In this document: positions 9,447 through 17,797 of the stretch, one piece after another
Position numbering within the stretch: position 1 is the stretch's first letter
Layout of the letters: every line of letters begins with the position of its first letter
Assembly (NCBI RefSeq): GCF_000389965.1
Contig: NC_021191.1
Location: 6,263,501-6,327,500 of the forward strand
Direction of reading: 5' to 3'
Origin: Actinoplanes sp. N902-109
GTDB lineage: Bacteria; Actinomycetota; Actinomycetes; Mycobacteriales; Micromonosporaceae
Length of the DNA stretch: 64,000 nucleotides
The notes under the pieces: generated by a model
Database searches by the model: none
What the model saw: the letters and a program-made list of their open reading frames with translations, nothing else
Told to the model about the DNA's origin: nothing
Position numbers and translations under genes: made by a program

Positions 9447-10024
9447 TGGAAACCGATGAGACCCAGCCGGTCGTCCGGCTCGTGCCGTTGTCCCCGGCGG
9501 TCCTGCGGGCGCTGACCGACGGGGATCTGGGTGCGGCGCGGGACGGCGCCGGCGTCGCCCTGACCGAGTGGTTCGCCTCCGCGGATCTGACCTGGCTGTG
9601 GCGGCTGCGGCTGGATCAGATCGCCGGGGATCCGAGCGCCGCGGGCTGGGTGGCCAATGCCGCGGTGACTGTGCCGGACGGGGTGGTCGTGGCGACCGGC
9701 GCCTATCACGGGCCGCCGGACGAAGCCGGGATGGTCGAGCTGAGCTACAGCGTCGACCCGCTGTACCGGCGGCGCGGCTATGCCCGGGCGGTCGTGCGGG
9801 AGCTGCTGCGCCGGGCGGCTGACGAGCCGGCCGTGGTGACCGTCCGGGCCAGCATCAGCCCGGACAACACCGCGTCGCTGGCCACCATCGCGCCGTTCGG
9901 GTTCACCCACGTCGGCGAGCAGTGGGACGAGGAGGACGGCACGGAACTCCTCTATGAACGACCGGCCGGGACCCTAGGGACAGCGGGCGGGGCGCAGGAG
10001 GTCGGCGGTCACCTCGGCGGGTGA
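9446..10024 (+). CDS. GNAT family N-acetyltransferase
   Basis: A 192-residue acetyl-CoA-dependent N-acetyltransferase of the RimJ/RimL-like group. The core VELSYSVDPLYRRRGYARAVV carries the (R/Q)xxGxG/A pyrophosphate-binding pattern, followed by VRASISPDNTASLATIAPFGF, where a conserved Asn caps the acetyl-CoA-binding region. The C-terminal 17 codons overlap the end of the convergent oxidase gene, so the very C-terminus (GTLGTAGGAQEVGGHLGG) may be unstructured. The acceptor is unknown. Confidence 0.85.
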   Translation: METDETQPVVRLVPLSPAVLRALTDGDLGAARDGAGVALTEWFASADLTWLWRLRLDQIAGDPSAAGWVANAAVTVPDGVVVATGAYHGPPDEAGMVELSYSVDPLYRRRGYARAVVRELLRRAADEPAVVTVRASISPDNTASLATIAPFGFTHVGEQWDEEDGTELLYERPAGTLGTAGGAQEVGGHLGG

Positions 10025-11014
10025 CCGGACACCGGCCAGCGACATGGCGCGGCGCAGCCCTTCACGGTAGGTGTCGAAGCACTGGGTCACCCCGGCGGCG
10101 CCGCCGGTGGCCAGCGACCACAGCACCGGGCGGCCGATGAGCACGGCCCGGGCGCCCAGGGCCAGCGCGGTCAGCACGTCGAGGCCGTCGCGGATGCCGC
10201 CGTCGGCCAGCACCGGCACCCGCCCGGCCACGGCCTCCACCACCGGGCGCAGCGCGTGCGCGGCGGGCACGGCCCGGTCGAGCTGGCGGCCGCCGTGGTT
10301 GGACACGATCACCCCGGCGGCGCCCGCGTCGGCGCAGGCCACCGCGTCGGCCGGGTGCAGCACGCCCTTGACCAGCACGGGCAGTCCGCTCAGCGCGGTC
10401 AGCCAGCCGATCGCCGCGAAGGTGGCCGCGGGATCCTGCTCGCGGGCGGCGGGCCGGTGCCCGGGGGTGACCTCCCCGGCCTGCTCACCGACGACCGGGA
10501 GCGCGCCGACGACCCCGGCGCGCGGATAGACGTACGGCGCGTCGGCGGTCAGCACCAGCGCCCGGGCCCCCGCCGCCGCGGCCCGCTGCACCTGCTCGGC
10601 GGTGCCGGCCCGGTCACGCTGGACGTACACCTGGTACCACCACGGCCCGGCGGCCGCCGCCACCGTCTCCAGCCGGTGGCCGGAGCGGGCGGACAGGATC
10701 AACAGCGAGCCCGCTGCGGCAACCCCCTCGGCGGTGGCGATCTCGCCGTCGGGGTGGGCCAGCGTGTGCAGCGCCGTCGGTGCCGCCGCGACGGGTGCGG
10801 TCAGTGCCGCGCCGAGCAGGTCGATGCCGGTGGTCACCGTGGACACGTCGCGCAGCACCCGGGGCAGGAGCCGCCACGAGCGCCAGGCCGCGGTCGCCTC
10901 GTGCCGGCTGATCTCGTCGCCCGCGCCGGCCGCGTAATAGGCGTGGACATCGGGTGGCAAGGTGGCCCGCGCCCGCCTTTCAAGATCGTCCGGCGGCGCC
11001 ATTGATTCCGGCAT
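9974..11014 (-). CDS. FMN-dependent alpha-hydroxy acid oxidase/dehydrogenase
   Basis: A 346-residue TIM-barrel flavoenzyme of the lactate/glycolate oxidase family, oxidising a 2-hydroxy acid to a 2-oxo acid. Diagnostic parts are YYAAGAGDE near the N-terminus, the FMN-binding lysine in LPVLVKGVLHPADA, the active-site segment VIVSNHGGRQLD with the catalytic His and Arg, and the phosphate-binding ADGGIRDGLDVLTALALGARAVLIGRP. The start MPESM follows GAAAGGG. Substrate preference (lactate, glycolate, mandelate or another) cannot be settled. It ends inside the convergent acetyltransferase gene. Confidence 0.92.
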   Translation of the reverse strand: MPESMAPPDDLERRARATLPPDVHAYYAAGAGDEISRHEATAAWRSWRLLPRVLRDVSTVTTGIDLLGAALTAPVAAAPTALHTLAHPDGEIATAEGVAAAGSLLILSARSGHRLETVAAAAGPWWYQVYVQRDRAGTAEQVQRAAAAGARALVLTADAPYVYPRAGVVGALPVVGEQAGEVTPGHRPAAREQDPAATFAAIGWLTALSGLPVLVKGVLHPADAVACADAGAAGVIVSNHGGRQLDRAVPAAHALRPVVEAVAGRVPVLADGGIRDGLDVLTALALGARAVLIGRPVLWSLATGGAAGVTQCFDTYREGLRRAMSLAGVRSPAEVTADLLRPARCP

Positions 11015-11273
11015 GGACGTGCCCTTTCCCCGATTCGACCACGACGTTCCGATGATTACCGACACCTGTCTTGGTACGCGGTGCGGGCCACTGCCCGGGC
11101 TGCTGGACCCGGAGCGGTTCGCGACGACTGTGGGCGCGGGCGGCGGGTGACACCGCGGAGCTGGCGGTCGCCCGGGCGCACGCCGCGGTGGCCGCCTGCC
11201 GGGTGGTGCTGGCCGTGCCCGCCGTACCCTCGAGCGGGGTCACCGGCGCCCGGTGACCACGGGAGGGAGCGAC

Positions 11274-11726
11274 GTGCGGGAGCTTGTGATCCGAGCGGCC
11301 ACGGCGGCGGACGTACCGGCGATCGTGGCGATGCTGGCCGACGACGTGCTGGGGGCGACCCGCGAGTCACCGGACGATCTCACGCCCTATCTGGCCGCGT
11401 TCGCGGTGCTCGACGCCGACCCGCACCAGCATCTCGTGGTCGCCGAGCGCGACGGCCGCGCGGTGGGCACGCTGCAGCTCACGATCATCCCGGGGCTGTC
11501 CCGGCGGGCGGCGACCCGCGCGCTGATCGAAGGCGTCCGGGTGGCCTCCACCGAACGCGGCGGCGGTCTCGGGCAGCGGTTGTTCGAGTGGGCGATCGCC
11601 GAGGCGGGCCGGCTGGGTTGTTCGCTGGTCCAGCTGACCACGGACAAGACACGCACCGACGCGCACCGCTTCTACGAGAAGCTGGGCTTCGAGGCCACCC
11701 ACGTGGGCTTCAAGCTGAACCTGTGA
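11274..11726 (+). CDS. GNAT family N-acetyltransferase
   Basis: A 150-residue acetyltransferase with a complete GNAT fold: N-terminal LVIRAATAADVPAIVAML, central GTLQLTIIPGLSRRAATRALIEGVRV, the acetyl-CoA loop ERGGGLGQRLFEWAI, and the C-terminal DAHRFYEKLGFEATHVGFKL with the general-acid tyrosine. The GTG chosen here follows GGGAGGGAG at good spacing; a GTG 21 bases upstream is less likely. Its 3' end overlaps the convergent regulator gene by about 55 bases. The acceptor substrate is unknown. Confidence 0.88.
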   Translation: MRELVIRAATAADVPAIVAMLADDVLGATRESPDDLTPYLAAFAVLDADPHQHLVVAERDGRAVGTLQLTIIPGLSRRAATRALIEGVRVASTERGGGLGQRLFEWAIAEAGRLGCSLVQLTTDKTRTDAHRFYEKLGFEATHVGFKLNL

Positions 11727-12574
11727 CTTGCCGCGTGCGGAGCGGGCGACGGTTGGGCCTGCCCGCCGCGCAGCAGGGCGAGGCGTTCGCGGGTCTCGGC
11801 GTCGGCGGGGGTGAGCACCACCAGCTCCTGACCGAGGTCCGGGGTCACGAGCGTCTCGCAGTCCAGGGTGAGCCGGCCCGCCCGCGGGTGCAGCATGGTC
11901 TTGCGGTCGGAGCGCCGCACGGCCACCTCGTGCCCGGCCCACAACCGGCGGAACTCGGCGCTCGCCGACTGCAGCCGGGCGACGAGCCCGGCGACCACGG
12001 GATCCCCCGACCGGCGCCCGGCCACCGCGCGCAGGTCCGCGACCAACCGGCGGGAGTGCTCCGCACGCTCGTCGTCCGGCTGCAGCGCACGGTCACCCGA
12101 TTCGGTGAACCAGCGGAAGACGGCGTAGCGGCGGTCGCCGGCATAGCCGGTGTGGTCGCCGGTCAGCAGCACCGACGCCGGGTTCTGCGCGAGCACCTCG
12201 CCCAGGTCGGACAGCACCAGGGCCGGGGTGTCGCCGAGCAGGTCCAGCATCCGGATCAGCCCGGCGCGGGCCTGCCCGGCCGCCCCGGTGGCCGGCGGCG
12301 GCTGCTGACCGGCCAGGTGGAACAGGTGGTCGCGTTCGTCGTCGGAGAGCCGCAGCGCGCGGGTCAGCGCCCCGAGCAACTGGCCCGAGGGCTGGCTGCT
12401 GCGGCCCTGTTCGAGGCGCACGATGTAGTCGACCGAGATGCCGGCGAGCTGCGCGACCTCCTCGCGGCGCAACCCCGTGGTGCGGCGCCGGGGACCGCCG
12501 GTCAGGCCGACGGCGTCGGGGCGGAGGGCCTCCCGCCGCCGGCGCAGGAAGTCCGCGAGTTCGGCACGGTGCAT
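11672..12574 (-). CDS. XRE-family regulator with MmyB-like ligand domain
   Basis: A 300-residue DNA-binding protein. Residues about 1-80 form a helix-turn-helix (TTGLRREEVAQLAGISVDYIVRLEQG, close to the standard sequence of this actinobacterial subfamily). Residues about 100-270 match the MmyB-type PAS-like domain (VLAQNPASVLLTG, RYAVFRWFTES, FRRLWAGHEVAVR, LTLDCETLVTPDLGQELVVLTPAD). Such proteins often regulate a neighbouring oxidoreductase; here the nearest candidates are the acetyltransferase and hydroxyacid oxidase. The C-terminal about 30 residues run antisense to the acetyltransferase gene. Confidence 0.92.
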   Translation of the reverse strand: MHRAELADFLRRRREALRPDAVGLTGGPRRRTTGLRREEVAQLAGISVDYIVRLEQGRSSQPSGQLLGALTRALRLSDDERDHLFHLAGQQPPPATGAAGQARAGLIRMLDLLGDTPALVLSDLGEVLAQNPASVLLTGDHTGYAGDRRYAVFRWFTESGDRALQPDDERAEHSRRLVADLRAVAGRRSGDPVVAGLVARLQSASAEFRRLWAGHEVAVRRSDRKTMLHPRAGRLTLDCETLVTPDLGQELVVLTPADAETRERLALLRGGQAQPSPAPHAASHRFSLKPTWVASKPSFS

Positions 12575-12628
12575 GCCTCGATGGTGCCTCGGATGCGGGC
12601 GGAGGAACCAGGGAGCGCCGCTCCTCCC

Positions 12629-12967
12629 CTAGCCTCTGCGCTGCGGCTCGGGGTCGATGTGGTCGGCGTGGTGCAGCGCCTGGGCGAGCAGCCGCCGCAC
12701 ATGGTCGTCGGCGGCCGAGTAGTACATGAACGTTCCCTGCCGCCGGGCGGTCACCAGCCGGGACATCCGTAGCTTGGCCAGGTGCTGGCTGACCGCCGTG
12801 GGCGAGGTGCCGGCGACCTCGGCCAGGCAGGCGACCGAGGACTCGCCCTGCAGCAGCGCCCACAGCACCTTGATCCGGGTGGGGTCGGCGAGCAGCCGGA
12901 ACGTCTCGGCGGCAAGATCCACCTGCTCGTCGGCGGGCATGTCGAAGTCCGGCAGCTGCTCGTGCAT
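12629..12967 (-). CDS. ArsR/SmtB metal-sensing repressor with alpha-5 site
   Basis: A 112-residue winged-helix repressor. The recognition helix lies in GTSPTAVSQHLAKLRMSRLV and the wing in RQGTFMYYSA. The last helix, DDHVRRLLAQALHHADH, has Asp87, His89, His100 and His103, which match the D-x-H...H-x-x-H spacing of the alpha-5 site of CzrA/SmtB-type sensors of Zn(II) or Co(II)/Ni(II). It is divergent from a P1B-4 metal ATPase, whose promoter it very likely represses until metal binds. Confidence 0.92.
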   Translation of the reverse strand: MHEQLPDFDMPADEQVDLAAETFRLLADPTRIKVLWALLQGESSVACLAEVAGTSPTAVSQHLAKLRMSRLVTARRQGTFMYYSAADDHVRRLLAQALHHADHIDPEPQRRG

Positions 12968-12997
12968 GGCGCTCAGCCTATCCTCTGTTCCTGTGTC

Positions 12998-13028
12998 TGC
13001 GTATTTGCGTATCTGCGTGATTGCGCAG
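12998..13028. promoter_or_regulatory. Probable ArsR operator: four 8-bp-spaced TGCG repeats
   Basis: TGCGTAT, TGCGTAT, TGCGTGA and TGCGCAG begin at 12998, 13006, 13014 and 13022, exactly 8 bp apart. The last two also form the inverted repeat CTGCG-N6-CGCAG (13013-13028). The block lies between the divergent repressor and ATPase genes and ends two bases before the ATPase ATG. It is the obvious binding site for the repressor. Confidence 0.6.
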
Positions 13029-13030
13029 GT

Positions 13031-15037
13031 ATGCTTCCTGCCGTGACCCTGGAGGAACGCACCCGCCCCGCCGTAGCGGCGCCGCCGCCGCAGGCCACCC
13101 ACCGGGCCGGCCGGTGGTGGCCGGTCCCCGAGGTGCGCTGGGCCACCGCGGCGACCCTGCTGTTCGGGCTCGGCCTGGCCGCTCAGCTGTCCGGCGCCCC
13201 GGGCCGGCTGTGGTGGCCGCTCTACCTGGCCTGCTGCACGGCCGGTGGGTGGGAACCGGGCTGGGCCGGGCTGCGGGCGCTGCGCGAGCGGCGCCTGGAC
13301 GTCGACCTGCTCATGGTGGTGGCCGCCGCCTGCGCCGCCGCCATCGGCCAGATCTTCGACGGCGCCCTGCTGATCGTCATCTTCGCCACCTCCGGCGCTC
13401 TCGAGGCGGTCGCCACCCGGCGCACCGAGGACTCCGTGCGCGGGCTGCTCGACCTGGCCCCCGAGCAGGCGAACCGGGTCACCCCGGACGGCGCGGAGAC
13501 CGTCGCGACGGCCGAGCTCCGGGTCGGCGATGTCATCGCGGTGCGGCCGGGCGACCGCATCGGCGCCGACGGCCACGTCGTTGCCGGCCGCAGCGAGGTC
13601 GACCAGGCCGGGATCACCGGCGAACCGCTGCCGGCCGGCAAGCAGCCGGGCGACGAGGTCTACGCCGGCACGGTCAACGGTACTGGCGCGCTGCGGGTAC
13701 GGGTGGCCCGGCCCGCGGCCGACAGCGTCGTCGCGCGCATCGTCACCCTGGTCGAGCAGGCGAGCGCGACCAAGGCCCGGACCCAGCTGTTCATCGAGCG
13801 GGTCGAGCAGTGGTACTCGATCGGCATGGTCGCCGCCACCCTGCTGCTGTTCACGATCCCGCTGCTGGCCGGGGCCGAGCTCGAGCCGACGCTGCTGCGG
13901 GCGATGACGTTCATGATCGTGGCGTCGCCGTGCGCGGTCGTGCTGGCCACCATGCCGCCGCTGCTGTCCGCGATCGCCACCGCGGGCCGGCACGGCGTGC
14001 TGATCAAGTCGGCAGTCGTGCTGGAACACCTCGGCACGGCGACCCGGGTGGCGTTCGACAAGACCGGCACGCTGACCGAGGGGCGGCCCCGGCTCAGCAC
14101 GATCCGGCCGCTGCCCGGCACCGGGATCACCGAACCGGACCTGCTCACACTGGCCGCCTCGGCCGAGGAGCCCGCCGAGCATCCGCTGGCCCGCGCCGTG
14201 GTGGCCGCCGCCCGGGAGCGCCGCCTGGCGCTGCGCCCGGCGCAATCGTTCGGCTCGGCACCGGGCCGCGGCGTCACCGCCCAGGTCGACGGACGCCGGA
14301 TCTGGATCGGCAGCCCGGCCCGGGTGCCCGGCCATCGGCCGCCCGCCATCGGCGCCGGGGCCGTGCGCCGGGCCGTGGCCGCGCTCGAGCACGACGGCGA
14401 GACGGTCGTGCTGGTGGCGGTGGACGACCGGCCGGCCGGGATCCTCGGGTTCACCGACCGGTTGCGGCCCGGGGCGCAGTCCACGGTCGGAGCGCTCCGC
14501 GAGCTGACCGGCGCCACCCCGGTCCTGCTGACCGGGGACAACGCCGCCGCTGCCGAACGCATCGCCGCCGCGGCCGGCATCGACGAGGTGCACGCCGGGC
14601 TGCTGCCCGAGCAGAAGGCCGGGCAGGTCCGGCGGCAGGAAGCAGCCGGGCACCGGCTGCTGCTGGTGGGCGACGGGGTCAACGACGCGCCCGCGCTGGC
14701 CGCCGCCCACGCGGGCATCGCCATGGGCGGCTCCGGCGCGGACCTCAGCATCGCTACCGCCGACGCCGTCATCGTCCGCGACGACCTGACCGCCGTGCCC
14801 GCCGTGATCGCCCTCTCCCGGCGGGCCCGCCGGCTGGTCACCGCGAACCTGGTCGTCGCCGCGGCGTTCATCGTGCTGCTGGCCGGCTGGGACCTGCTGG
14901 GTCACCTGCCGCTCCCGCTCGGCGTCGCCGGTCACGAGGGTTCGACCGTGATCGTCGGCCTCAACGGCCTGCGCCTGCTGCGCTCCAGCGCCTGGCGGCG
15001 CGCGGCCGGCCGGCCGGGTCAGCGGTCCAGCAGCTGA
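13031..15037 (+). CDS. P1B-4-type heavy-metal-transporting ATPase
   Basis: A 668-residue metal-exporting P-type ATPase. It shows the actuator motif TGEP, the membrane metal site SPC at residues 299-301, phosphorylation site DKTGT at Asp343, the HP motif in EHPLARA, and the hinge GDGVNDAPAL. The last membrane region contains HEGSTVIVGLNGLRLL from residue 635. SPC together with HEG[GS]T marks the P1B-4 subgroup (CoaT, CtpD/CtpJ; Co2+, sometimes Ni2+ or Zn2+). There is no N-terminal CxxC domain, as is usual in that group. The ArsR sensor encoded opposite has a matching metal site. The start could also be the GTG 12 bases downstream. Confidence 0.92.
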   Translation: MLPAVTLEERTRPAVAAPPPQATHRAGRWWPVPEVRWATAATLLFGLGLAAQLSGAPGRLWWPLYLACCTAGGWEPGWAGLRALRERRLDVDLLMVVAAACAAAIGQIFDGALLIVIFATSGALEAVATRRTEDSVRGLLDLAPEQANRVTPDGAETVATAELRVGDVIAVRPGDRIGADGHVVAGRSEVDQAGITGEPLPAGKQPGDEVYAGTVNGTGALRVRVARPAADSVVARIVTLVEQASATKARTQLFIERVEQWYSIGMVAATLLLFTIPLLAGAELEPTLLRAMTFMIVASPCAVVLATMPPLLSAIATAGRHGVLIKSAVVLEHLGTATRVAFDKTGTLTEGRPRLSTIRPLPGTGITEPDLLTLAASAEEPAEHPLARAVVAAARERRLALRPAQSFGSAPGRGVTAQVDGRRIWIGSPARVPGHRPPAIGAGAVRRAVAALEHDGETVVLVAVDDRPAGILGFTDRLRPGAQSTVGALRELTGATPVLLTGDNAAAAERIAAAAGIDEVHAGLLPEQKAGQVRRQEAAGHRLLLVGDGVNDAPALAAAHAGIAMGGSGADLSIATADAVIVRDDLTAVPAVIALSRRARRLVTANLVVAAAFIVLLAGWDLLGHLPLPLGVAGHEGSTVIVGLNGLRLLRSSAWRRAAGRPGQRSSS

Positions 15038-17778
15038 GCCAGGTGCACGGCCGGGCGGTCGCGGAGATCGGCGATCTGCGTACGGCAGGAGAAGCCATCG
15101 GCCAGCACCACAGCATCCGGAGCAGCGTCGAGCGCGGGCAGCAGATTCTGTCCAGCCACCGCCACCGACACCTCGTAGTGGCCCCGCTCCACCCCGAAGT
15201 TGCCGGCCAGGCCGCAGCACCCGGCCAGCCGGCGCACGGTGGCGCCGCTGTCGGCGAGCAGGTCGGCGTCGCTCTTCCAGCCCAGGACGGCATGGTGGTG
15301 GCAGTGCGGCTGGGCCACCACGTCGACGCCGGTCAGGTCGGGCGGGGTCCAGCCCGGGGTCTGCGCGAGCAGTTCGGCGAGGGTGCGCACGGCGCCGGCC
15401 ACCGCCTGCGCGTCGGCGTCACCGGGCAGCAGCTCGTGGATGTCCGAGCGCAGCACGGCGGTGCAGGAGGGCTCGATGCCGACGACGGGTACGCCGGCCC
15501 GGGCATCGGCGGCCAGCGCGGCAACCGTACCGGAGAGAATGGTCCTGGCCTTGTCGAGCTGGCCGGTGGTGATCCAGGTCAGCCCGCAGCAGACCGAGCC
15601 GCTGGGCAGCCGCGGCTCGTAACCGGCGGCACGCAGCACCCGCACGGTGGCCTCGGCGACCTCGGGTGCGAAGGCGTCGCTGAAGGAGTCGGCGAACAGC
15701 ACCACCGGGGTACGGGTGGTGGCCGGTCCGGGCCGGAAGGTGCGGCGGAACGGGCGGCGGGCAAAGGCCGGCACCGAGCGGCGCTGGTCCACCCCGGCCA
15801 GCCACAGCGCGATGCCGCGGACCCCGGGGAGCCGGGTGGCGAGGTTGGCCAGCCGCGGTGTCCAGCCGGCCAGCCGCGCCCAGAACGGCAGCCGGCCGAG
15901 CGTGTAGTGCGAGCGCGGGCGCAACCGGCCGCGGTAGGTCTGGTGCAGCACCTCGGACTTGTAGGTGGCCATGTCGATGCCGGTCGGGCAGTCGGACGCA
16001 CAGCCCTTGCAGGCCAGGCACAGATCCATGGCGTCGTGCACGGCCGGGTCGGCGAACGCCAGCTCGCCCCGGACGACCTCCTGCAGCACCCGGGCCCGGC
16101 CGCGGGTGGAGTCCTTCTCCTCCCGGGTGGCCAGGTAGGACGGGCACATGACGCCACCGGCGGCGGAGTTGTCGGCGCGGCACTTGCCGACCCCGGTGCA
16201 GCGGTGCACGGCCTGCCCGAGATCCCCGGCGTCGTGGGGATAGGCCATGGCCAGCCGCTTGACCGGGAACCGGCCGGCCGGGCGCACATCGGCGTCGACC
16301 GGGTCGGGGTCGACCAGCACCCCCGGGTTGAGCAAATTGTCCGGGTCGAACGCGCGCTTGATGCCGGCGAACAACGCGAGGGCGTCGGCGGAGTACATGT
16401 GCGGCAGCAGCTCGGAGCGGGCCCGGCCGTCGCCGTGCTCGCCGGACAGCGAACCGCCGAACTCGCCGACCAGCTTGGCCGCGTCGGTGAGGAACTCACG
16501 CAGGACCTTGGTGCCGCCGGGCTGGTCCAGCGGGTAGTCGAGGCGGACGTGCATGCAGCCGTCGCCGAAGTGGCCGAACGGCGCCGACGTCATGCCGTAC
16601 GACGCGACCAGCTCGTCGAAGCGGGCCAGATAGGCACCGAGCTTCTCGGGCGGGACCGCGGCGTCCTCCCAGCCGGGCCAGGCCGGCTTGTCGGAGGGCG
16701 CGCGCCCGGCCAGCCCGGCACCGTCCTCGCGGATGCGCCACAACCGGGCCTGGGTGACGGGGTTCGTCACCACCAGGGCGTCGGGGGTGATGCCGTCGGC
16801 GGCCAGCTTCTCGGCGCGCGCGGTGACCTCACCGGCGTCGTCCCCGGCCAGCTCGACGAACAGCCAGGCCCGCCCGGCGGGCAGCGGCGGCACGGCGTCC
16901 GGGCCGCGGCGGGCGCGCAGCACGTCGAGCAGCCGGGAGTCGAGCCCCTCGCAGGAGGTGGGGCCGTGCGCGACCACGGCGGGGGCGGCCTGACCGGCGG
17001 CGACGATGTCGGGGAAGCCGAGCACCACGACGACCCGCACCGGCGCGTCCACGACGAGCTTGACGGTGGCCCGGGTGATGACGGCCAGGGTGCCCTCCGA
17101 GCCGACCAGGGCCCGGGTCAGGTCGAAGCGCTCGGGCAGCAGGTGCTGCGCCGCGTAGCCGGAGACCTGGCGGCCGAAGCGGTCGAACTCGGTGCGGGCG
17201 GTCGCCAGGTGCGGGCTCATCACGTCGCGCAGCCGGTCGGCCCAGGCCCCGGGGGCCCCGGAGACGATCGTCTCCCCGGCCGCGGTCAGCAGCCGCAGGT
17301 CCACGACGTTGTCGGAGGTGCGCCCGTACGCCAGCGAGCGGGAGCCGCACGCGTTGTTGCCGATCATCCCGCCGATCGTGCAGCGGGGGTGGGTCGACGG
17401 GTCGGGCCCGAACCGGACGCCGTGCGCGGTGGCGGCCTTCTGCAGCACGGCGTGCACGGTGCCGGGCTCGACCACGGCGGTGCGCGCCTCGGGGTCCACG
17501 GCCAGCACCTTGTTGAAGTGGCGGGAGAAGTCGAGCACGATGCCCCGCCCGACCGCATTGCCGGCCACCGACGTGCCGGCGCCGCGCGACGTGATCGGCA
17601 CCCCGGTCTCCCGGGCGACGGCGAGCGCGGCGGCCACCTCGTCGGCGTCGTGCGGCCGGACCACGGCGAGCGGCGGGATCCGGTAGAGCGAGGCGTCCGA
17701 CGAATACATGCCGCGGGTGCCGGCATCCGCCCGCACCTCGAGACCGGCCTTTGTCAACGCGGCCACCACATCGCTCAT
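15019..17778 (-). CDS. FAD/Fe-S D-lactate- or glycolate-type dehydrogenase fusion
   Basis: A 919-residue fusion. Residues about 1-230 are an FAD-binding PCMH domain (SRGAGTSVAGNAVGRG, GGMIGNNACGSRS). About 230-540 is an FAD-oxidase C domain (FGHFGDGCMHVRLDYP, SGEHGDGRARSELL). Then come Fe-S binding motifs (CTGVGKCRADN, CLACKGCASDCPTGI) and a C-terminal pair of CCG motifs (SVCCGLTW, AGCCGLAGNFG). This is the GlcD-GlpC-like arrangement that oxidises a 2-hydroxy acid and passes electrons to the respiratory chain. It is divergent from a GntR-family regulator and converges on the ATPase gene with a 19-base overlap. Confidence 0.92.
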   Translation of the reverse strand: MSDVVAALTKAGLEVRADAGTRGMYSSDASLYRIPPLAVVRPHDADEVAAALAVARETGVPITSRGAGTSVAGNAVGRGIVLDFSRHFNKVLAVDPEARTAVVEPGTVHAVLQKAATAHGVRFGPDPSTHPRCTIGGMIGNNACGSRSLAYGRTSDNVVDLRLLTAAGETIVSGAPGAWADRLRDVMSPHLATARTEFDRFGRQVSGYAAQHLLPERFDLTRALVGSEGTLAVITRATVKLVVDAPVRVVVVLGFPDIVAAGQAAPAVVAHGPTSCEGLDSRLLDVLRARRGPDAVPPLPAGRAWLFVELAGDDAGEVTARAEKLAADGITPDALVVTNPVTQARLWRIREDGAGLAGRAPSDKPAWPGWEDAAVPPEKLGAYLARFDELVASYGMTSAPFGHFGDGCMHVRLDYPLDQPGGTKVLREFLTDAAKLVGEFGGSLSGEHGDGRARSELLPHMYSADALALFAGIKRAFDPDNLLNPGVLVDPDPVDADVRPAGRFPVKRLAMAYPHDAGDLGQAVHRCTGVGKCRADNSAAGGVMCPSYLATREEKDSTRGRARVLQEVVRGELAFADPAVHDAMDLCLACKGCASDCPTGIDMATYKSEVLHQTYRGRLRPRSHYTLGRLPFWARLAGWTPRLANLATRLPGVRGIALWLAGVDQRRSVPAFARRPFRRTFRPGPATTRTPVVLFADSFSDAFAPEVAEATVRVLRAAGYEPRLPSGSVCCGLTWITTGQLDKARTILSGTVAALAADARAGVPVVGIEPSCTAVLRSDIHELLPGDADAQAVAGAVRTLAELLAQTPGWTPPDLTGVDVVAQPHCHHHAVLGWKSDADLLADSGATVRRLAGCCGLAGNFGVERGHYEVSVAVAGQNLLPALDAAPDAVVLADGFSCRTQIADLRDRPAVHLAQLLDR

Positions 17779-17797
17779 GAGTAACATGTTACCCATG
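17776..17797. promoter_or_regulatory. Symmetric divergent leaderless promoter and operator
   Basis: Only 16 bases separate the two divergent ATG codons, and they hold the perfect palindrome GTAACATGTTAC (17781-17792), centred exactly between the starts. Each strand reads TAACAT, a good -10 hexamer, ending seven bases before its own ATG. Both genes therefore appear to be transcribed leaderless from overlapping promoters inside one operator, probably bound by the GntR regulator. Confidence 0.65.

Noticed and set aside
11071..11256. A 61-codon plus-strand frame between the hydroxyacid oxidase and the second acetyltransferase
   Set aside because: No ribosome binding site and no recognisable family. 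Its end (TAELAVARAHAAVAACR) looks helical, but that is not enough.
13021..17784. Plus-strand open frame of about 1590 codons through the ATPase and across the dehydrogenase gene
   Set aside because: Low-complexity Arg/Gly/Pro-rich translation. The ATPase and the dehydrogenase in other frames have complete catalytic motifs.
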